A stretch of 64,000 bases of DNA, taken from contig NZ_CP099917.1 in NCBI RefSeq assembly GCF_030994125.1, forward strand, positions 3,270,001 to 3,334,000. Direction: 5' to 3'. Below the pieces are notes generated by a model, which worked only from the letters and a program-made list of their open reading frames with translations, ran no database searches and had not been told where the DNA came from. The first letter of the stretch is position 1, and each line of letters begins with the position of its first letter. Position numbers and translations under genes: made by a program. Origin of the DNA: Pseudoalteromonas xiamenensis. Lineage in GTDB: Bacteria; Pseudomonadota; Gammaproteobacteria; Enterobacterales; Alteromonadaceae. This document shows, one piece after another, positions 1 to 10,188 of this stretch.

Positions 1-1
1 T

Positions 2-745
2 GGTAATCCTGCTGGCGATTGTTTTGGTGGGTTAAATAACGGGAGTTTTCCCGATACAGAGCCGACTAATTTTCGTCCAATTTACGCGGACGTTATAACA
101 GGAACTACAGCTCTTAGCTGTGTAACAAACGGGAAGCAGGGCACAGAAGCCATTCAACTCAAGTTTCTAGAGGGGAGCCCACTTGCGAATCAAGGTGGTG
201 CACTGACAAACAAATATTATTTTGTTGCGGAATTAGAGCAATCGCAGTTTATGACTGGGGCTAATTTACAAGCTGCGATTCTAAATGTGAACGCCACGCT
301 TTGGCCTTATAGCCATCATGTATATTACATTGCCAACGAGACCTTAATTTTAAGTGGCAAATCACTCACTGTGCCAGTGCTACGACGCAAAAGATTGACA
401 GTGAATGGCGGGATCACCGATGAAGCCATTATGGAAGGGGTTGAAGACATGCGCTTGTTATTTGGCCTCGATACCACCGCGGATGGTCGTGTAAACCAGT
501 ATAAAGCAACATCCGCAATGACAGCGTCGGATTGGGAAAACGAAGATGCTATTTTAACGGTTCAATTATTTATCCTAGTTCGGAGTTTGGAACCTGATGC
601 AGACTTATCTCTTAAAAACCAAACTTATACACTCGGTCACGATCCGAACAAACGTGTTCATACATTCACAGATAAATACCGCCGAACGGTCTTTAGTACC
701 ACTATTAAGCTGAGTAATATGGGGGCAAATTTATGGCGCATGTAA
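2..745 (+). CDS. pilW: Type IV pilus minor pilin assembly protein PilW (3' part)
   Basis: The frame is open from base 2 with no stop, so the gene begins before the window; about 247 residues are visible. The C-terminal part, with the motif DKYRRTVFSTTIKLSNMG, is typical of PilW, a minor pseudopilin that helps prime type IV pilus assembly at the inner membrane. The N-terminal prepilin signal is not in the window. It is the first visible gene of a pilW-pilX-pilY1-pilE operon and overlaps pilX by 13 bases. Identity rests on the C-terminal motif plus operon context. Confidence 0.8.
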   Translation, partial: GNPAGDCFGGLNNGSFPDTEPTNFRPIYADVITGTTALSCVTNGKQGTEAIQLKFLEGSPLANQGGALTNKYYFVAELEQSQFMTGANLQAAILNVNATLWPYSHHVYYIANETLILSGKSLTVPVLRRKRLTVNGGITDEAIMEGVEDMRLLFGLDTTADGRVNQYKATSAMTASDWENEDAILTVQLFILVRSLEPDADLSLKNQTYTLGHDPNKRVHTFTDKYRRTVFSTTIKLSNMGANLWRM

Positions 746-1209
746 TGAAACGTCAAAAAGGCATCGTGTTAGTTATGGCGATGGTCATGATTGTGGCTGT
801 GACCACTGTGGCGGTGTCGCTCATGAGTAGCAGTAGTATCGATTTAAAAATAACCAATGCGGCTCAAGAGCGTGAAATGGCCGAAAACCAGCTGTATGGT
901 GCGGTTCAAGAAATCATTTCTGAACAACAAGATCTAAAAGGAAACTTGAGCGTTTTCATGCGTACTCAACCACAAATGCCTGGCGGGAAAATAGAGTTTA
1001 CCGAAGGAAAAACAAACAACGTTCTAACCAATTTAAATAATGGCCCGCTAGCATTACGTTGTCCTCGAAGCTATGGCTATACCGAAGGGGTGGTTTGTAA
1101 CATGACTCAATTAGAAACGTCGGTTGAATATGGTTCGAAGAGTAGGCATCGGGTAACGGTGGTGTCAGGTATCGCTCAAGAGATGTTGAGTACGTCGGAG
1201 GTAAATTAA
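733..1209 (+). CDS. pilX: Type IV pilus minor pilin PilX
   Basis: 158 residues. A short basic N-terminus (KRQKG) is followed by one hydrophobic helix (IVLVMAMVMIVAVTTVAVSL, about residues 11-30) and SSSSIDLKITNAAQEREMAEN, as in the PilX N-terminal domain. PilX is a minor pilin that with PilW, PilV, PilE and PilY1 forms the pilus-tip priming complex. The start at 733 is preceded by GGGGG at 721-725. An alternative ATG at 745 would overlap the pilW stop by one base. pilY1 begins one base after the stop, so the genes are translationally coupled. Confidence 0.8.
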   Translation: MAHVMKRQKGIVLVMAMVMIVAVTTVAVSLMSSSSIDLKITNAAQEREMAENQLYGAVQEIISEQQDLKGNLSVFMRTQPQMPGGKIEFTEGKTNNVLTNLNNGPLALRCPRSYGYTEGVVCNMTQLETSVEYGSKSRHRVTVVSGIAQEMLSTSEVN

Positions 1210-1210
1210 A

Positions 1211-4200
1211 ATGTTTCGCAAACTTGTTGTTTTACTGATGTTACTTGTGATTGTGCCGAGCCCTTCTTTTGCAGAAGACATTGAGCTTTATGTGACGCAC
1301 AACTCGAGCACAAAAGAACGTCCGCGAGTGATGATCTTGTTCGATACATCAGGGAGTATGGCTTGGGATGTAAATGATGGAAATGCTTGCTACCTTTATA
1401 ACAAGCGCGACCGTTACTTTTATGAAGTTGACTGCTTTGACAGTACTCAAACGAAAACGACCTGTTATAAATACAACTCACGCTATCGGGAGTATTATTC
1501 AACAACTTGTGGTCCAAGCCGATTGTCTGTCGCGCAAAGTGCCATAACAAAACTAGTCCAAGAAAATAGCGACATTGATTTTGGCTTAATGCGTTTATAC
1601 AGCGATAAGGGGGGCTATATTCTGAATGGATTGGGGGCATCACAATCGAGTCTAGTTAATCAAATTGCAAACTTACCAGCCAATGGTTCGACACCGATAT
1701 CGGAAACGTTGTGGGAAGCGTATCTTTATATGACAGGCCAAAATACCTATTATGCGTCAAGCCACAGTGATAGAGATAAGAACGTCGAAAGTAGTAGTCG
1801 GTATATTTCCCCTTTTTCAAACACGACACTGACTCGCTGCGATAATTCGGTCAATATGATTCTAATGACCGATGGCGATCCGACAAATGATTCGGAGCAA
1901 AACTACAATATTTACTATAAATATTACGATTATTTTGGCTCGTACCCAAGCTCAACATCTGGTAGTTATCTCAATTCGTTAGCAAAAATTTTATATGGCT
2001 CTTCTGACCAAATTGTCGATCTTTATCCTGCAACGTCGACCACCAAAGATTTTTCACGTGTTTATACCATCGGCTTCGGTACTGGTATGTCATCGGCAGG
2101 CAAAACGCTGCTTGAGCAAACAGCAAAAGATGGCGGCGGACAGTATCTTCACGCCAATACAGCGTCAGAATTAGTTGAAGCGCTAGAAAAGCAAATCAAC
2201 AATATTCGAAAAGTTAACGACAGTTTTAGTTCACCGGCTGTTGCTGTTAGTAGCTCAGATCAAACTCAAAGTCGAGATTCTCTCTATTTCACGATGTTTT
2301 ATCCTGAAACGAATGCGAGATGGGGTGGAAACCTTAAGAAGCTGAAAGTTCAAAATGCGCAAATTGTTGATTTGAGCGGTCAACAGGCGCTTAACGATGC
2401 AGGACTTATTGACCAAAAGACCACCACTTTTTGGTCTACGCCTCAGTCTCAAGATGGGAACCAAGTGCGACAAGGAGGGGTTGCTGAGGTGCTCGCTAAA
2501 CAGACATCTCGCACTGTGTATTCGAATTACAATGGGTCTAGTCTCAAAAGTTTCGATTACACAACGGCATTAAATACCTATGGAACAACTTCAAAGTTAG
2601 GTACCGCGTTCAATGCGAATGCCGGGGATGTGGCCAATATTATCTCATGGGCTAGAGGTATTGATGTTAACGATGAGGACGGTGATAAAAGTTATACCGA
2701 TAGACGTGAAGACATATTCGGTGACCCATTACATTCTAAGCCTGTAACGATGGATTACGGGAATAATGATATCCGAGTGCTCGTTGGCACAAACGCGGGT
2801 TTTGTGCACATGTTTAAAGATAGCGACACAACGGCTTCGGAATCATGGGCGTTTATACCAGGCGAGCTTCTACCTATTCTTAAACCGACAATGGATAAAG
2901 AGCCAAGTAAGAAGTATTACGGTATGGACGGTCCTCTTTCGGTTCATTTTGATGATAAAAACCAAAATGGTGTCGTTGATTCAGGAGACTCGGTTGTTGT
3001 TATCGCTGGTATGCGTCGGGGTGGAACGAGCTATTACGCGATTGATATTACAAACCCAGATCAACCTTTTCTCAAATGGACCATCAAAGGTGGTGCAGGA
3101 GATTTCCAAGAGCTTGCACAAACGTGGTCTTCCGCGAAGTTTACTTACATTAAAAAATTGGGGAAAACCCCTGTGGCAATTTTTGCGGCTGGCTTTGATA
3201 CAAACAAAGATAATGTGACGAAGTCCAATGATACTAAAGGTCGTGGGATATACATCGTAGAAGCGTTAACGGGTAAACTTGTTTGGGCATTAACACCATC
3301 AACCGGTTTTAAAGGCAAACACAGTATGCCTGCGGATGTCGCATTACTTGATTCTGATTACGACGGTTTTACGGATAGAATATATGCTTCAGATCTCGGT
3401 GGAGGGGTCTGGCGAGTTGATTTACCAGGAGAAAATCCAACGGATTCGAAAACACCTTGGACGCATTTTCAACTAGCGGATCTTGCAGGTTCCAATTCTG
3501 CGGGTGACCGAAAATTCTTCTATCGCCCAATGGTTGCAAGAACTGTATTTAGTAAAGTGACAAACAAGGTTATTGATGGGAAAGTGTTCAAAACACGAAG
3601 AGATACTCCATATGAGGCTATATTACTGGGGTCCGGTAACCGCTCTCATCCGAATGAGACTTCAGCAAATGACATGCTGTTTGCGATTCGTGATGAAAAC
3701 ACTGTTACACAGTCCTTTACGTCAAATATTCCTGCTGCTGTCACTATAAATGATCTGATGGATATAACGAGCGATCCATTCAAAGGAAAAGTCGACGACT
3801 ACAATGGCTTTGTCAACATTGAAGTGACTCTAGCCTCGTTCAAAGGCTGGAAATACAGTTTGGGTGTTGGTGAAAAATCACTCGCCGCAGCGTCGGTTGC
3901 GGGTGGTATTGCGTATTTTACAAGCTTTACACCTGCAGATCTTAACACTAACCAGTGTTCACTTTCTGGTGGTAAAGGACAGCTTTACGCGTTTCATATG
4001 CACTATGGAACACAGGTATACGAGCAGCTGAAATATGAAACGAGTTATGATGTGCCAGATACCCCCAAATTATTTTTTAACTGTGAAAAGAATTCGGGCA
4101 GCGAAGCATGTACGGCGACAGTTCGCATGGTTGGACCGGCGATAAAGAAAGTGACGACTAATGATGGCAGTCAAAAAGCGGGACCGCAAGGTGGTACTCC

Positions 4201-4348
4201 TTGGGCGCCAGTGGAGATTTTAGGGCCTGAACCTGTCTTTATTGACGGTAAAGCTAAGTTAACAAATGACAATGCGCCAATTGGCTTTGGCTTAAGAACA
4301 ATCCAAATGTATATCTATAAGAAAGAAGAACATGATGAGAAGAAATAA
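1211..4348 (+). CDS. pilY1: Type IV pilus tip-associated adhesin PilY1
   Basis: 1045 residues. Residues 1-21 are a signal peptide ending PSFAED. A von Willebrand A-like domain follows, with the MIDAS motif DTSGS at residues 45-49 and MTDGDPTND further on. The C-terminal half is the PilC/PilY beta-propeller, with a calcium-loop motif DSDYDGFTD starting near residue 714. PilY1 sits at the pilus tip or cell surface and supports pilus extension, adhesion and surface sensing. The length is normal for the family. It overlaps pilE by 17 bases. Confidence 0.92.
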   Translation: MFRKLVVLLMLLVIVPSPSFAEDIELYVTHNSSTKERPRVMILFDTSGSMAWDVNDGNACYLYNKRDRYFYEVDCFDSTQTKTTCYKYNSRYREYYSTTCGPSRLSVAQSAITKLVQENSDIDFGLMRLYSDKGGYILNGLGASQSSLVNQIANLPANGSTPISETLWEAYLYMTGQNTYYASSHSDRDKNVESSSRYISPFSNTTLTRCDNSVNMILMTDGDPTNDSEQNYNIYYKYYDYFGSYPSSTSGSYLNSLAKILYGSSDQIVDLYPATSTTKDFSRVYTIGFGTGMSSAGKTLLEQTAKDGGGQYLHANTASELVEALEKQINNIRKVNDSFSSPAVAVSSSDQTQSRDSLYFTMFYPETNARWGGNLKKLKVQNAQIVDLSGQQALNDAGLIDQKTTTFWSTPQSQDGNQVRQGGVAEVLAKQTSRTVYSNYNGSSLKSFDYTTALNTYGTTSKLGTAFNANAGDVANIISWARGIDVNDEDGDKSYTDRREDIFGDPLHSKPVTMDYGNNDIRVLVGTNAGFVHMFKDSDTTASESWAFIPGELLPILKPTMDKEPSKKYYGMDGPLSVHFDDKNQNGVVDSGDSVVVIAGMRRGGTSYYAIDITNPDQPFLKWTIKGGAGDFQELAQTWSSAKFTYIKKLGKTPVAIFAAGFDTNKDNVTKSNDTKGRGIYIVEALTGKLVWALTPSTGFKGKHSMPADVALLDSDYDGFTDRIYASDLGGGVWRVDLPGENPTDSKTPWTHFQLADLAGSNSAGDRKFFYRPMVARTVFSKVTNKVIDGKVFKTRRDTPYEAILLGSGNRSHPNETSANDMLFAIRDENTVTQSFTSNIPAAVTINDLMDITSDPFKGKVDDYNGFVNIEVTLASFKGWKYSLGVGEKSLAAASVAGGIAYFTSFTPADLNTNQCSLSGGKGQLYAFHMHYGTQVYEQLKYETSYDVPDTPKLFFNCEKNSGSEACTATVRMVGPAIKKVTTNDGSQKAGPQGGTPWAPVEILGPEPVFIDGKAKLTNDNAPIGFGLRTIQMYIYKKEEHDEKK

Positions 4349-4751
4349 TAAAAGTAGCGATGGATTCTCCTTAATGGAGCTCATGATTACAATTGCTATT
4401 GTTGGGATCCTCGCCTCTGTTGCAGTACCTTCGTATCAACATTATGTCGTGCGTTCAGCTCGCTCAGAAGCCATGACGAGCTTACTTGATGCCGCAAATA
4501 AGCAAGAGCAATACTTTGTTGATAACCGCGTCTATGCGACAGATTTAGCGAATTTAGGCTTGAAATCAACGACGGAGAACGGTTTTTATTCTCTTACAGT
4601 CAATGTGGTGGGTAATGAATTTACTATCACGGCAACGCCCATAGCGGGACCTGTCCGTGGAGATTCGATTTGTTCGACGTTAACTATCAATGAAATAGGG
4701 GTGAAAGGCGCAACAGGATCAGGTGGTGCTCACACCTGTTGGGAGCGTTAA
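4332..4751 (+). CDS. pilE: Type IV pilin-like minor pilin PilE
   Basis: 139 residues with a class III prepilin signal: a short basic leader ending in G, then FSLMELMITIAIVGILASVA. Cleavage would fall between G and F, with the conserved glutamate at +5. The rest matches small PilE-type minor pilins, including a late cysteine pair (SICSTL, HTCWER). A second ATG at 4335 is an equally possible start. It ends the pilW-X-Y1-E operon and faces the FimT-like gene convergently. Confidence 0.82.
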   Translation: MMRRNNKSSDGFSLMELMITIAIVGILASVAVPSYQHYVVRSARSEAMTSLLDAANKQEQYFVDNRVYATDLANLGLKSTTENGFYSLTVNVVGNEFTITATPIAGPVRGDSICSTLTINEIGVKGATGSGGAHTCWER

Positions 4752-4770
4752 GCGACCCAACATGGCAAAC

Positions 4771-4810
4771 CAGGTCAAAGGTAGTCCAATTTTCAGCTAT
4801 CTTTGACTTG
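4771..4810. terminator. Hairpin between convergent pilE and FimT-like gene
   Basis: The arms CAGGTCAAAGGTAG (4771-4784) and CTATCTTTGACTTG (4797-4810) pair over 14 positions with two wobbles around a 12-base loop. There is no long T tract, so it is at best a weak bidirectional terminator. Its placement between convergent genes supports that reading. Confidence 0.4.
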
Positions 4811-4822
4811 CTTGGCTGTAAA

Positions 4823-5353
4823 TCACTCTTCACATTTAAATTCGTCTCGAAGCTTAGTTCTTCCGGAATGGTTTAGTGACAGTGATTGGCCTACTTTTTC
4901 TCCATTCAATAATTTGATGCAATAAGTAAACGTTCCGTTGTGAAGCCCCTTAGGTGTGCCATCAGGTCTGAAAGTAATGGCTTTTCTAGGATAGGCAAAT
5001 TCTACGTACTCGTGTAGAGATTCGCCGATGTGTATGACTTTTTCATCTTGGTCAAGCTCGCTATTATCATTGGTATCGACAAATATCGTGGGGCTCTGAC
5101 CCCAATCGGTTAATTTACAGCGTTTTTCTACAAGTGGGCAGAATGTCACAAGGGCGGTGTGAGTGATAGCATGATGACGCGTTAAATGAACATAGTGTTT
5201 GTAGCTCAACATATCGTTCTGCATGCGATATTTGAGCAATAAATCATGGATATTAGGTAGGCCGATACAGGTTAATATAACTAAAATGGCCATGCTCACT
5301 ATGGTTTCAATAAGCGTGAAACCGCCCTGTTTGGAAAAATGCATCATAAACAA
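4823..5353 (-). CDS. FimT/GspH-family type IV pseudopilin
   Basis: 176 residues. The leader ends KQGG, followed by FTLIETIVSMAILVILTCIG, a prepilin peptidase site with glutamate at +5 and an N-terminal helix. The remainder (HYVHLTRHHAITH, VTFCPL, FRPDGTPKG, LNHSGRTK) follows the GspH/FimT pattern. FimT-type minor pilins act in type IV pilus assembly and, in some species, DNA uptake. It lies opposite to the pil operon with its own upstream region. A start three codons in (ATG at 5344) is possible. Confidence 0.72.
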   Translation of the reverse strand: MFMMHFSKQGGFTLIETIVSMAILVILTCIGLPNIHDLLLKYRMQNDMLSYKHYVHLTRHHAITHTALVTFCPLVEKRCKLTDWGQSPTIFVDTNDNSELDQDEKVIHIGESLHEYVEFAYPRKAITFRPDGTPKGLHNGTFTYCIKLLNGEKVGQSLSLNHSGRTKLRDEFKCEE

Positions 5354-5646
5354 TCCTTGTTTTGATAGAGACGTATTTTCTGAATGTTCCAGTGTGCTCG
5401 TGTAGCGTGAGGAAGCTGAGAAGTTGTGTAAGTTATTTGTTTGCTTGAACTTGCTGCTTTTGAAATTACTTAGATACTAAGATGTTACTACCCAAAGCCG
5501 CGAGTAGCCGAATGAGCAGAAGCCAAACAGTGTAGGGAAATTTAGTCTAGAAAAGGCGGTTTGCAAGAAGCTTGAGAAAACATCAAGCTGGTGAGTGCTG
5601 TGTACAAGCGAAATAACACCAGCTACGTAATGTCTAAATTACTTTG

Positions 5647-6189
5647 CTAACCGCAACTCGATGTCGTATCGCCATTAAATAGTGCAGTACCACCTTGCGA
5701 GACGGTTAATTGTTGGTTGTTTTCATCATCGGTATTAGGGCAATAAACAATCGTGGTTGCTTGTCCATCCGCCAAACGGCCACTTGAATCATATTTGAAA
5801 CGAGTGACACTCATTTTCAAGTTATCGTGCGTTGGAATTAACTCCATCGTCCTTAAAAGCACATCTGTACCGCTATCAAAGTTATAATCTTCATCATAGT
5901 CTACAAATACAACAACCTGATTGGCCTGCCAATTCCCCTGACAAGTAAAGGAAGATCGTGCACTGATGTTTGCCGGTGGTGCTGCGCAAAGTACGATAAT
6001 TTCATCTGAAGCGGTCGATTTCGCGCGTGCAAACATAAAATTACGTTTCAGCTCGAGCAAAAAACTTTCTGCTCTGTTTGTCTCTAATAAGGTTTTATTA
6101 CTGATGAGAGCAAAACTTGCAATAATCGCCAAAATTGCGATAGCAACAATCACTTCCATAAGTGTAAAACCACTAACTGACTTTTTCAT
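5647..6189 (-). CDS. GspH/FimT-family pseudopilin
   Basis: 180 residues. The prepilin signal MKKSVSG is followed by FTLMEVIVAIAILAIIASFA. The GspH-like body contains RNFMFARAKSTASDEIIVLC, VFVDYDEDYNFDSGTDVLLR, FKYDSSGRLADG and paired cysteines near the C-terminus. It is a second FimT-like gene upstream of and on the same strand as the one at 4823-5353. The roughly 290 bases between them show no gene or clear signal. The exact partner (FimT versus FimU) cannot be fixed by eye. Confidence 0.72.
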   Translation of the reverse strand: MKKSVSGFTLMEVIVAIAILAIIASFALISNKTLLETNRAESFLLELKRNFMFARAKSTASDEIIVLCAAPPANISARSSFTCQGNWQANQVVVFVDYDEDYNFDSGTDVLLRTMELIPTHDNLKMSVTRFKYDSSGRLADGQATTIVYCPNTDDENNQQLTVSQGGTALFNGDTTSSCG

Positions 6190-6225
6190 ACTTACTTCCT
6201 AGAAGCTGAATATATTTCATTATGA

Positions 6226-6657
<432 letters not shown>

Positions 6658-6700
6658 TTCGTTCAGATATTTGAAAGTAGATGCTCATGCATCTAACGTT

Positions 6701-6727
6701 AAAAAAGCGCACGAGGCGCTTTTTTTA
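6701..6727 (+). terminator. Rho-independent terminator after glnB
   Basis: AAAAAAGCGC, loop ACGAG, GCGCTTTTTTT. The symmetric A and T tracts allow it to serve both glnB and the convergent dapD, whose stop codon lies within its T tract. Confidence 0.8.
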
Positions 6728-7549
6728 TTCAACCGAACGAAGTAGGGCGTTAATACCCACTTTTTCACGAGTTTGCTTGTCAACTTTTTTCACGATGATG
6801 GCCGCATATAGGCTATGTGAACCATCTTTGCTCGGAAGTGAGCCTGGCACGACCACTGCACCAGCAGGGACTCTGCCATAGTGAATTTCACCCGTCTCAC
6901 GGTCATAAATGCGGGTACTTTGTGAAATATATACACCCATTGAGATAACCGCACCTTCTTCAACAATGACGCCTTCGACGATTTCAGAACGCGCACCGAT
7001 GAAACAATTGTCTTCGATAATGGTCGGATTCGCTTGTAGGGGCTCTAGAACGCCGCCTATGCCAACGCCACCTGATAGGTGAACATTCTTACCAATTTGC
7101 GCACATGAGCCCACGGTGGCCCATGTATCAACCATTGTACCATCATCTACATAAGCGCCAATATTGACATAGGAAGGCATCAACACGACGTTTTTACCCA
7201 CATAACTACCTTGGCGTGCCACTGCGTTAGGTACAACGCGCATACCTTCCTGTTTAAACTGTTCTGGAGTGTAATCAGAGAACTTCAGTGGGACTTTATC
7301 GAAGTACTGATTAACACCATCGTGCATGGGTTGGTTGTCTCGAATACGGAATGACAGCAATACAGCTTTTTTCAGCCACTGATGTACAACCCACTCACCA
7401 CTAATCTTTTCAGCCACGCGCGCAGCGCCTGAGTCCAAAAGTGAAAGTGCTTGGTTAATTGCAGATGCAACATCTGGTGCAACAGTGCTTGGGCTAATAC
7501 TGTCTCGGTTATCCCAAGCTGTTTCAATGATGGTTTTTAAATCAGACAT
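6725..7549 (-). CDS. dapD: 2,3,4,5-tetrahydropyridine-2,6-dicarboxylate N-succinyltransferase
   Basis: 274 residues, the full DapD length. The left-handed beta-helix hexapeptide repeats are visible ([55 protein letters not shown]). DapD succinylates tetrahydrodipicolinate with succinyl-CoA in the lysine and diaminopimelate pathway, feeding peptidoglycan. It follows glnD by nine bases on the same strand, in a glnD-dapD arrangement common in gammaproteobacteria. Confidence 0.95.
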   Translation of the reverse strand: MSDLKTIIETAWDNRDSISPSTVAPDVASAINQALSLLDSGAARVAEKISGEWVVHQWLKKAVLLSFRIRDNQPMHDGVNQYFDKVPLKFSDYTPEQFKQEGMRVVPNAVARQGSYVGKNVVLMPSYVNIGAYVDDGTMVDTWATVGSCAQIGKNVHLSGGVGIGGVLEPLQANPTIIEDNCFIGARSEIVEGVIVEEGAVISMGVYISQSTRIYDRETGEIHYGRVPAGAVVVPGSLPSKDGSHSLYAAIIVKKVDKQTREKVGINALLRSVE

Positions 7550-7558
7550 AGTTTCCTC

Positions 7559-10177
7559 TTATTCCGATTCGGCATTTAATTTTTTAAGTAATGCACGATG
7601 AACTTTCACTTGCTCTTCATCTGAAAGTGACAAGTAAGCTTTATTTGATACGACGAAAAAGTCTTCTGCGCGTTCGCCAACCGTCGTAATTCGAGCGGCG
7701 TGAATGTGTAATTCTAGATCTTCAAACACTTCCGCGATTTTCGTAAGTAAACCTTGAATATCAATTGCTTGAATTTCAATTAGGTTCCGGTCTTCACGTG
7801 CGTGAGGACGCACAATGACTTGCGGTTTAATATTAAAGTCTTTGAAACGCTGTGAACGATTTTTCTTAATCCGAACTTTCTTTTTCGGGTCAGAGAGCAT
7901 TTGCTCAATCCCTTTGTGAATCGATTGAGCTCGGCTGCTGGAAATTGCATCGCCGTTGGTTTCCAAAATAACGAAATTGTAGACCACGTAGCCATCTTTC
8001 GTGGTCATCACTTGAGCATGTTGAATTTGTGCCTTTTTGGAACCGATGACGCTGACTAATTTTACGAATAAGCTGGATTCGTAAGGACTATACACAAATA
8101 CTTGTGTGCCGCCATGGAGAGGCTTCGAAGACACCGTTACGCTGGGTTGACTGAGATCTTTAGATTCCAATAAGTGTCGAGTATGCCAAGAAATTTGCTC
8201 TTCACTGAAAGCGGTAAAGTAGTTCGCTTTAAAGCGTGTCCAAATTAAATCGACTAAATCATCTCGGAAGCCTTTCAACACCAAGCGCTGCTTTGCTTGT
8301 TGCTTTTTATCACGGATTTGGTCACGCATGTCCATCGGGTTTTCAAGGCCAAGTCGCAGCGCGCGCTGCGTATGGAGATATAGCTCTCTTAACAGCGTAT
8401 TTTTCCAGTCGTTCCACAGGTTGTCGTTGGTTGCACGTATGTCTGCTACTGTTAGACAGTACAAATAATCAAGTTGACGCTCGTTCTTAATTTTTGAAGC
8501 AAATTCAGCGATAACATCGGGGTCATTGATGTCTTTGCGTTGTGCTGTAACCGACATCAATAAGTGATTTTCAACAAGCCACGCGACGAGTTTTGAATCC
8601 GAAGAGGTGAAACCGTGCATTTTACAAAAGGCGAGGGCATCAACAGCACCTAACTCAGAGTGGTCACCACCTCTTCCTTTCGCAATATCGTGGAAAATAG
8701 CAGCAAGATAAAGCAGTTCTGGTTTGTCCATGCGCGTAACGATTTCAGAACACAGTGGAAAAAGTGTTTGCTGAGAGCGGTCGAAATATTGGTAAATATT
8801 GTTGATGAGCTTATGCGTGTGTTCATCTACCGTATAGGCATGAAAAAGGTCGAACTGCATTTGGCCGAAAATATTTCGCCACTGCGGTAAATACGCTGCA
8901 ATAATGCCATGTTTGTGCATGAGTGTGAACGCACGTCCCATCCCATTTGGGTGTTTAATCAAACGCAGTAAGGCATCGCGGCATGCTGCATAATCTTGCA
9001 GATCGCCAAGTAAGCGACGACGAACTTGGCGCATGGTTCGAATAGTATTCGGTTCAATTTGGGTAATGCTGGGGTTTTCGGCAATGTGCTCAAACAACAC
9101 GAAAAGTTGTTCACGACGGAAAAACACCGATGGGTCTTTTACTCTAATTTTGTTGCCAACTTTCTCAAAGTTACGATCAAGTGGGACCGGCACATGTTGA
9201 TGTTCTTCAGGAACGATGCTCTCTTCAAAATAGGCAAGCAGCATTTCGTTCATTTCGCGAATACGACTCATAATCCTAAATAGGCGCTTCATCATGCGCT
9301 CAACGGACGCTTTGCCTTCGGCACCGAAACCAAGCAGTTCGGCAGCATGAGGTTGATGGTCAAACAACAATCGGTTTTCAGAGCGACCCGCCGCAAGGTG
9401 CAGTGCAAAACGGATGTTCCACAAGTTTTCCAGACACTCTAGTAATTCCTGCGACTCTTCGTGAGTTAAGTAACCGTGGTCTATTAACTCTTCAAGCGTT
9501 TCAGCTTGGAAGTGTTTTTTGGCGACCCAAAGAATGGTCTGAATATCGCGAAGTCCCCCTGGATTTTCTTTGATGTTTGGTTCGAGGTTGTACGCGGTAC
9601 CATGGCACTTCTTATGTCGAAGGTTTTGCTCATTGACTTTCGCAATAAAAAATTCATCCGAACGCCATAGAGGACTGTCTTGAATATGACGCTTTAACCG
9701 TTCATACGCGATGTGGTTGCCACAAATTAAGCGGCTCTCAAGAAGGCTGGTGGTAAAGTGGACATCATGCTGTTTTTGTTCAAGCACTTCTTGATGAGTA
9801 CGAACACTGTGGCCGATATCGAGATTGAGGTCCCAAAGGAATGTAACGAACTGCTCTAACTGCTGGATAACCGTTTCGCTTGGTTTATCGTGGACCAATA
9901 ATAAAAAGTCGATATCGGAGTAGGGATGCAATTCGCCACGGCCATAGCCGCCAATTGCAATTAATGCCATATCGGCTTGCAAAGCAAGTCCGCATTGATT
10001 GAACAATTTTATGAGTAGACGGTCGACAAACTCGGCGCGAGCATTGATAAGGTTTCTGACTGGCTGCTTCGTAAACTCATTATGCAACCATTTGTAGAAG
10101 TAAGCTGAACAATCTTTGTATTCTTGAAGCTGCTCGGCAGAATCGAGCAGCTGTTTTAATTTATTCGGCAAGGCCAA
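7559..10177 (-). CDS. glnD: Bifunctional uridylyltransferase/uridylyl-removing enzyme GlnD
   Basis: 872 residues. The nucleotidyltransferase motif GGYGRGELHPYSDID is at residues 76-90. The HD phosphohydrolase motif (FHDIAKGRGGDHSELG) is in the middle. Two C-terminal ACT regulatory domains follow (from about QVFVYSPYESSLFVKL and LIEIQAIDIQGLLTKIAEVF). It uridylylates P-II at low glutamine and removes UMP at high glutamine. All domains look intact. Map lies 11 bases upstream on the same strand. Confidence 0.96.
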   Translation of the reverse strand: MALPNKLKQLLDSAEQLQEYKDCSAYFYKWLHNEFTKQPVRNLINARAEFVDRLLIKLFNQCGLALQADMALIAIGGYGRGELHPYSDIDFLLLVHDKPSETVIQQLEQFVTFLWDLNLDIGHSVRTHQEVLEQKQHDVHFTTSLLESRLICGNHIAYERLKRHIQDSPLWRSDEFFIAKVNEQNLRHKKCHGTAYNLEPNIKENPGGLRDIQTILWVAKKHFQAETLEELIDHGYLTHEESQELLECLENLWNIRFALHLAAGRSENRLLFDHQPHAAELLGFGAEGKASVERMMKRLFRIMSRIREMNEMLLAYFEESIVPEEHQHVPVPLDRNFEKVGNKIRVKDPSVFFRREQLFVLFEHIAENPSITQIEPNTIRTMRQVRRRLLGDLQDYAACRDALLRLIKHPNGMGRAFTLMHKHGIIAAYLPQWRNIFGQMQFDLFHAYTVDEHTHKLINNIYQYFDRSQQTLFPLCSEIVTRMDKPELLYLAAIFHDIAKGRGGDHSELGAVDALAFCKMHGFTSSDSKLVAWLVENHLLMSVTAQRKDINDPDVIAEFASKIKNERQLDYLYCLTVADIRATNDNLWNDWKNTLLRELYLHTQRALRLGLENPMDMRDQIRDKKQQAKQRLVLKGFRDDLVDLIWTRFKANYFTAFSEEQISWHTRHLLESKDLSQPSVTVSSKPLHGGTQVFVYSPYESSLFVKLVSVIGSKKAQIQHAQVMTTKDGYVVYNFVILETNGDAISSSRAQSIHKGIEQMLSDPKKKVRIKKNRSQRFKDFNIKPQVIVRPHAREDRNLIEIQAIDIQGLLTKIAEVFEDLELHIHAARITTVGERAEDFFVVSNKAYLSLSDEEQVKVHRALLKKLNAESE

Positions 10178-10188
10178 CGGATAAATTC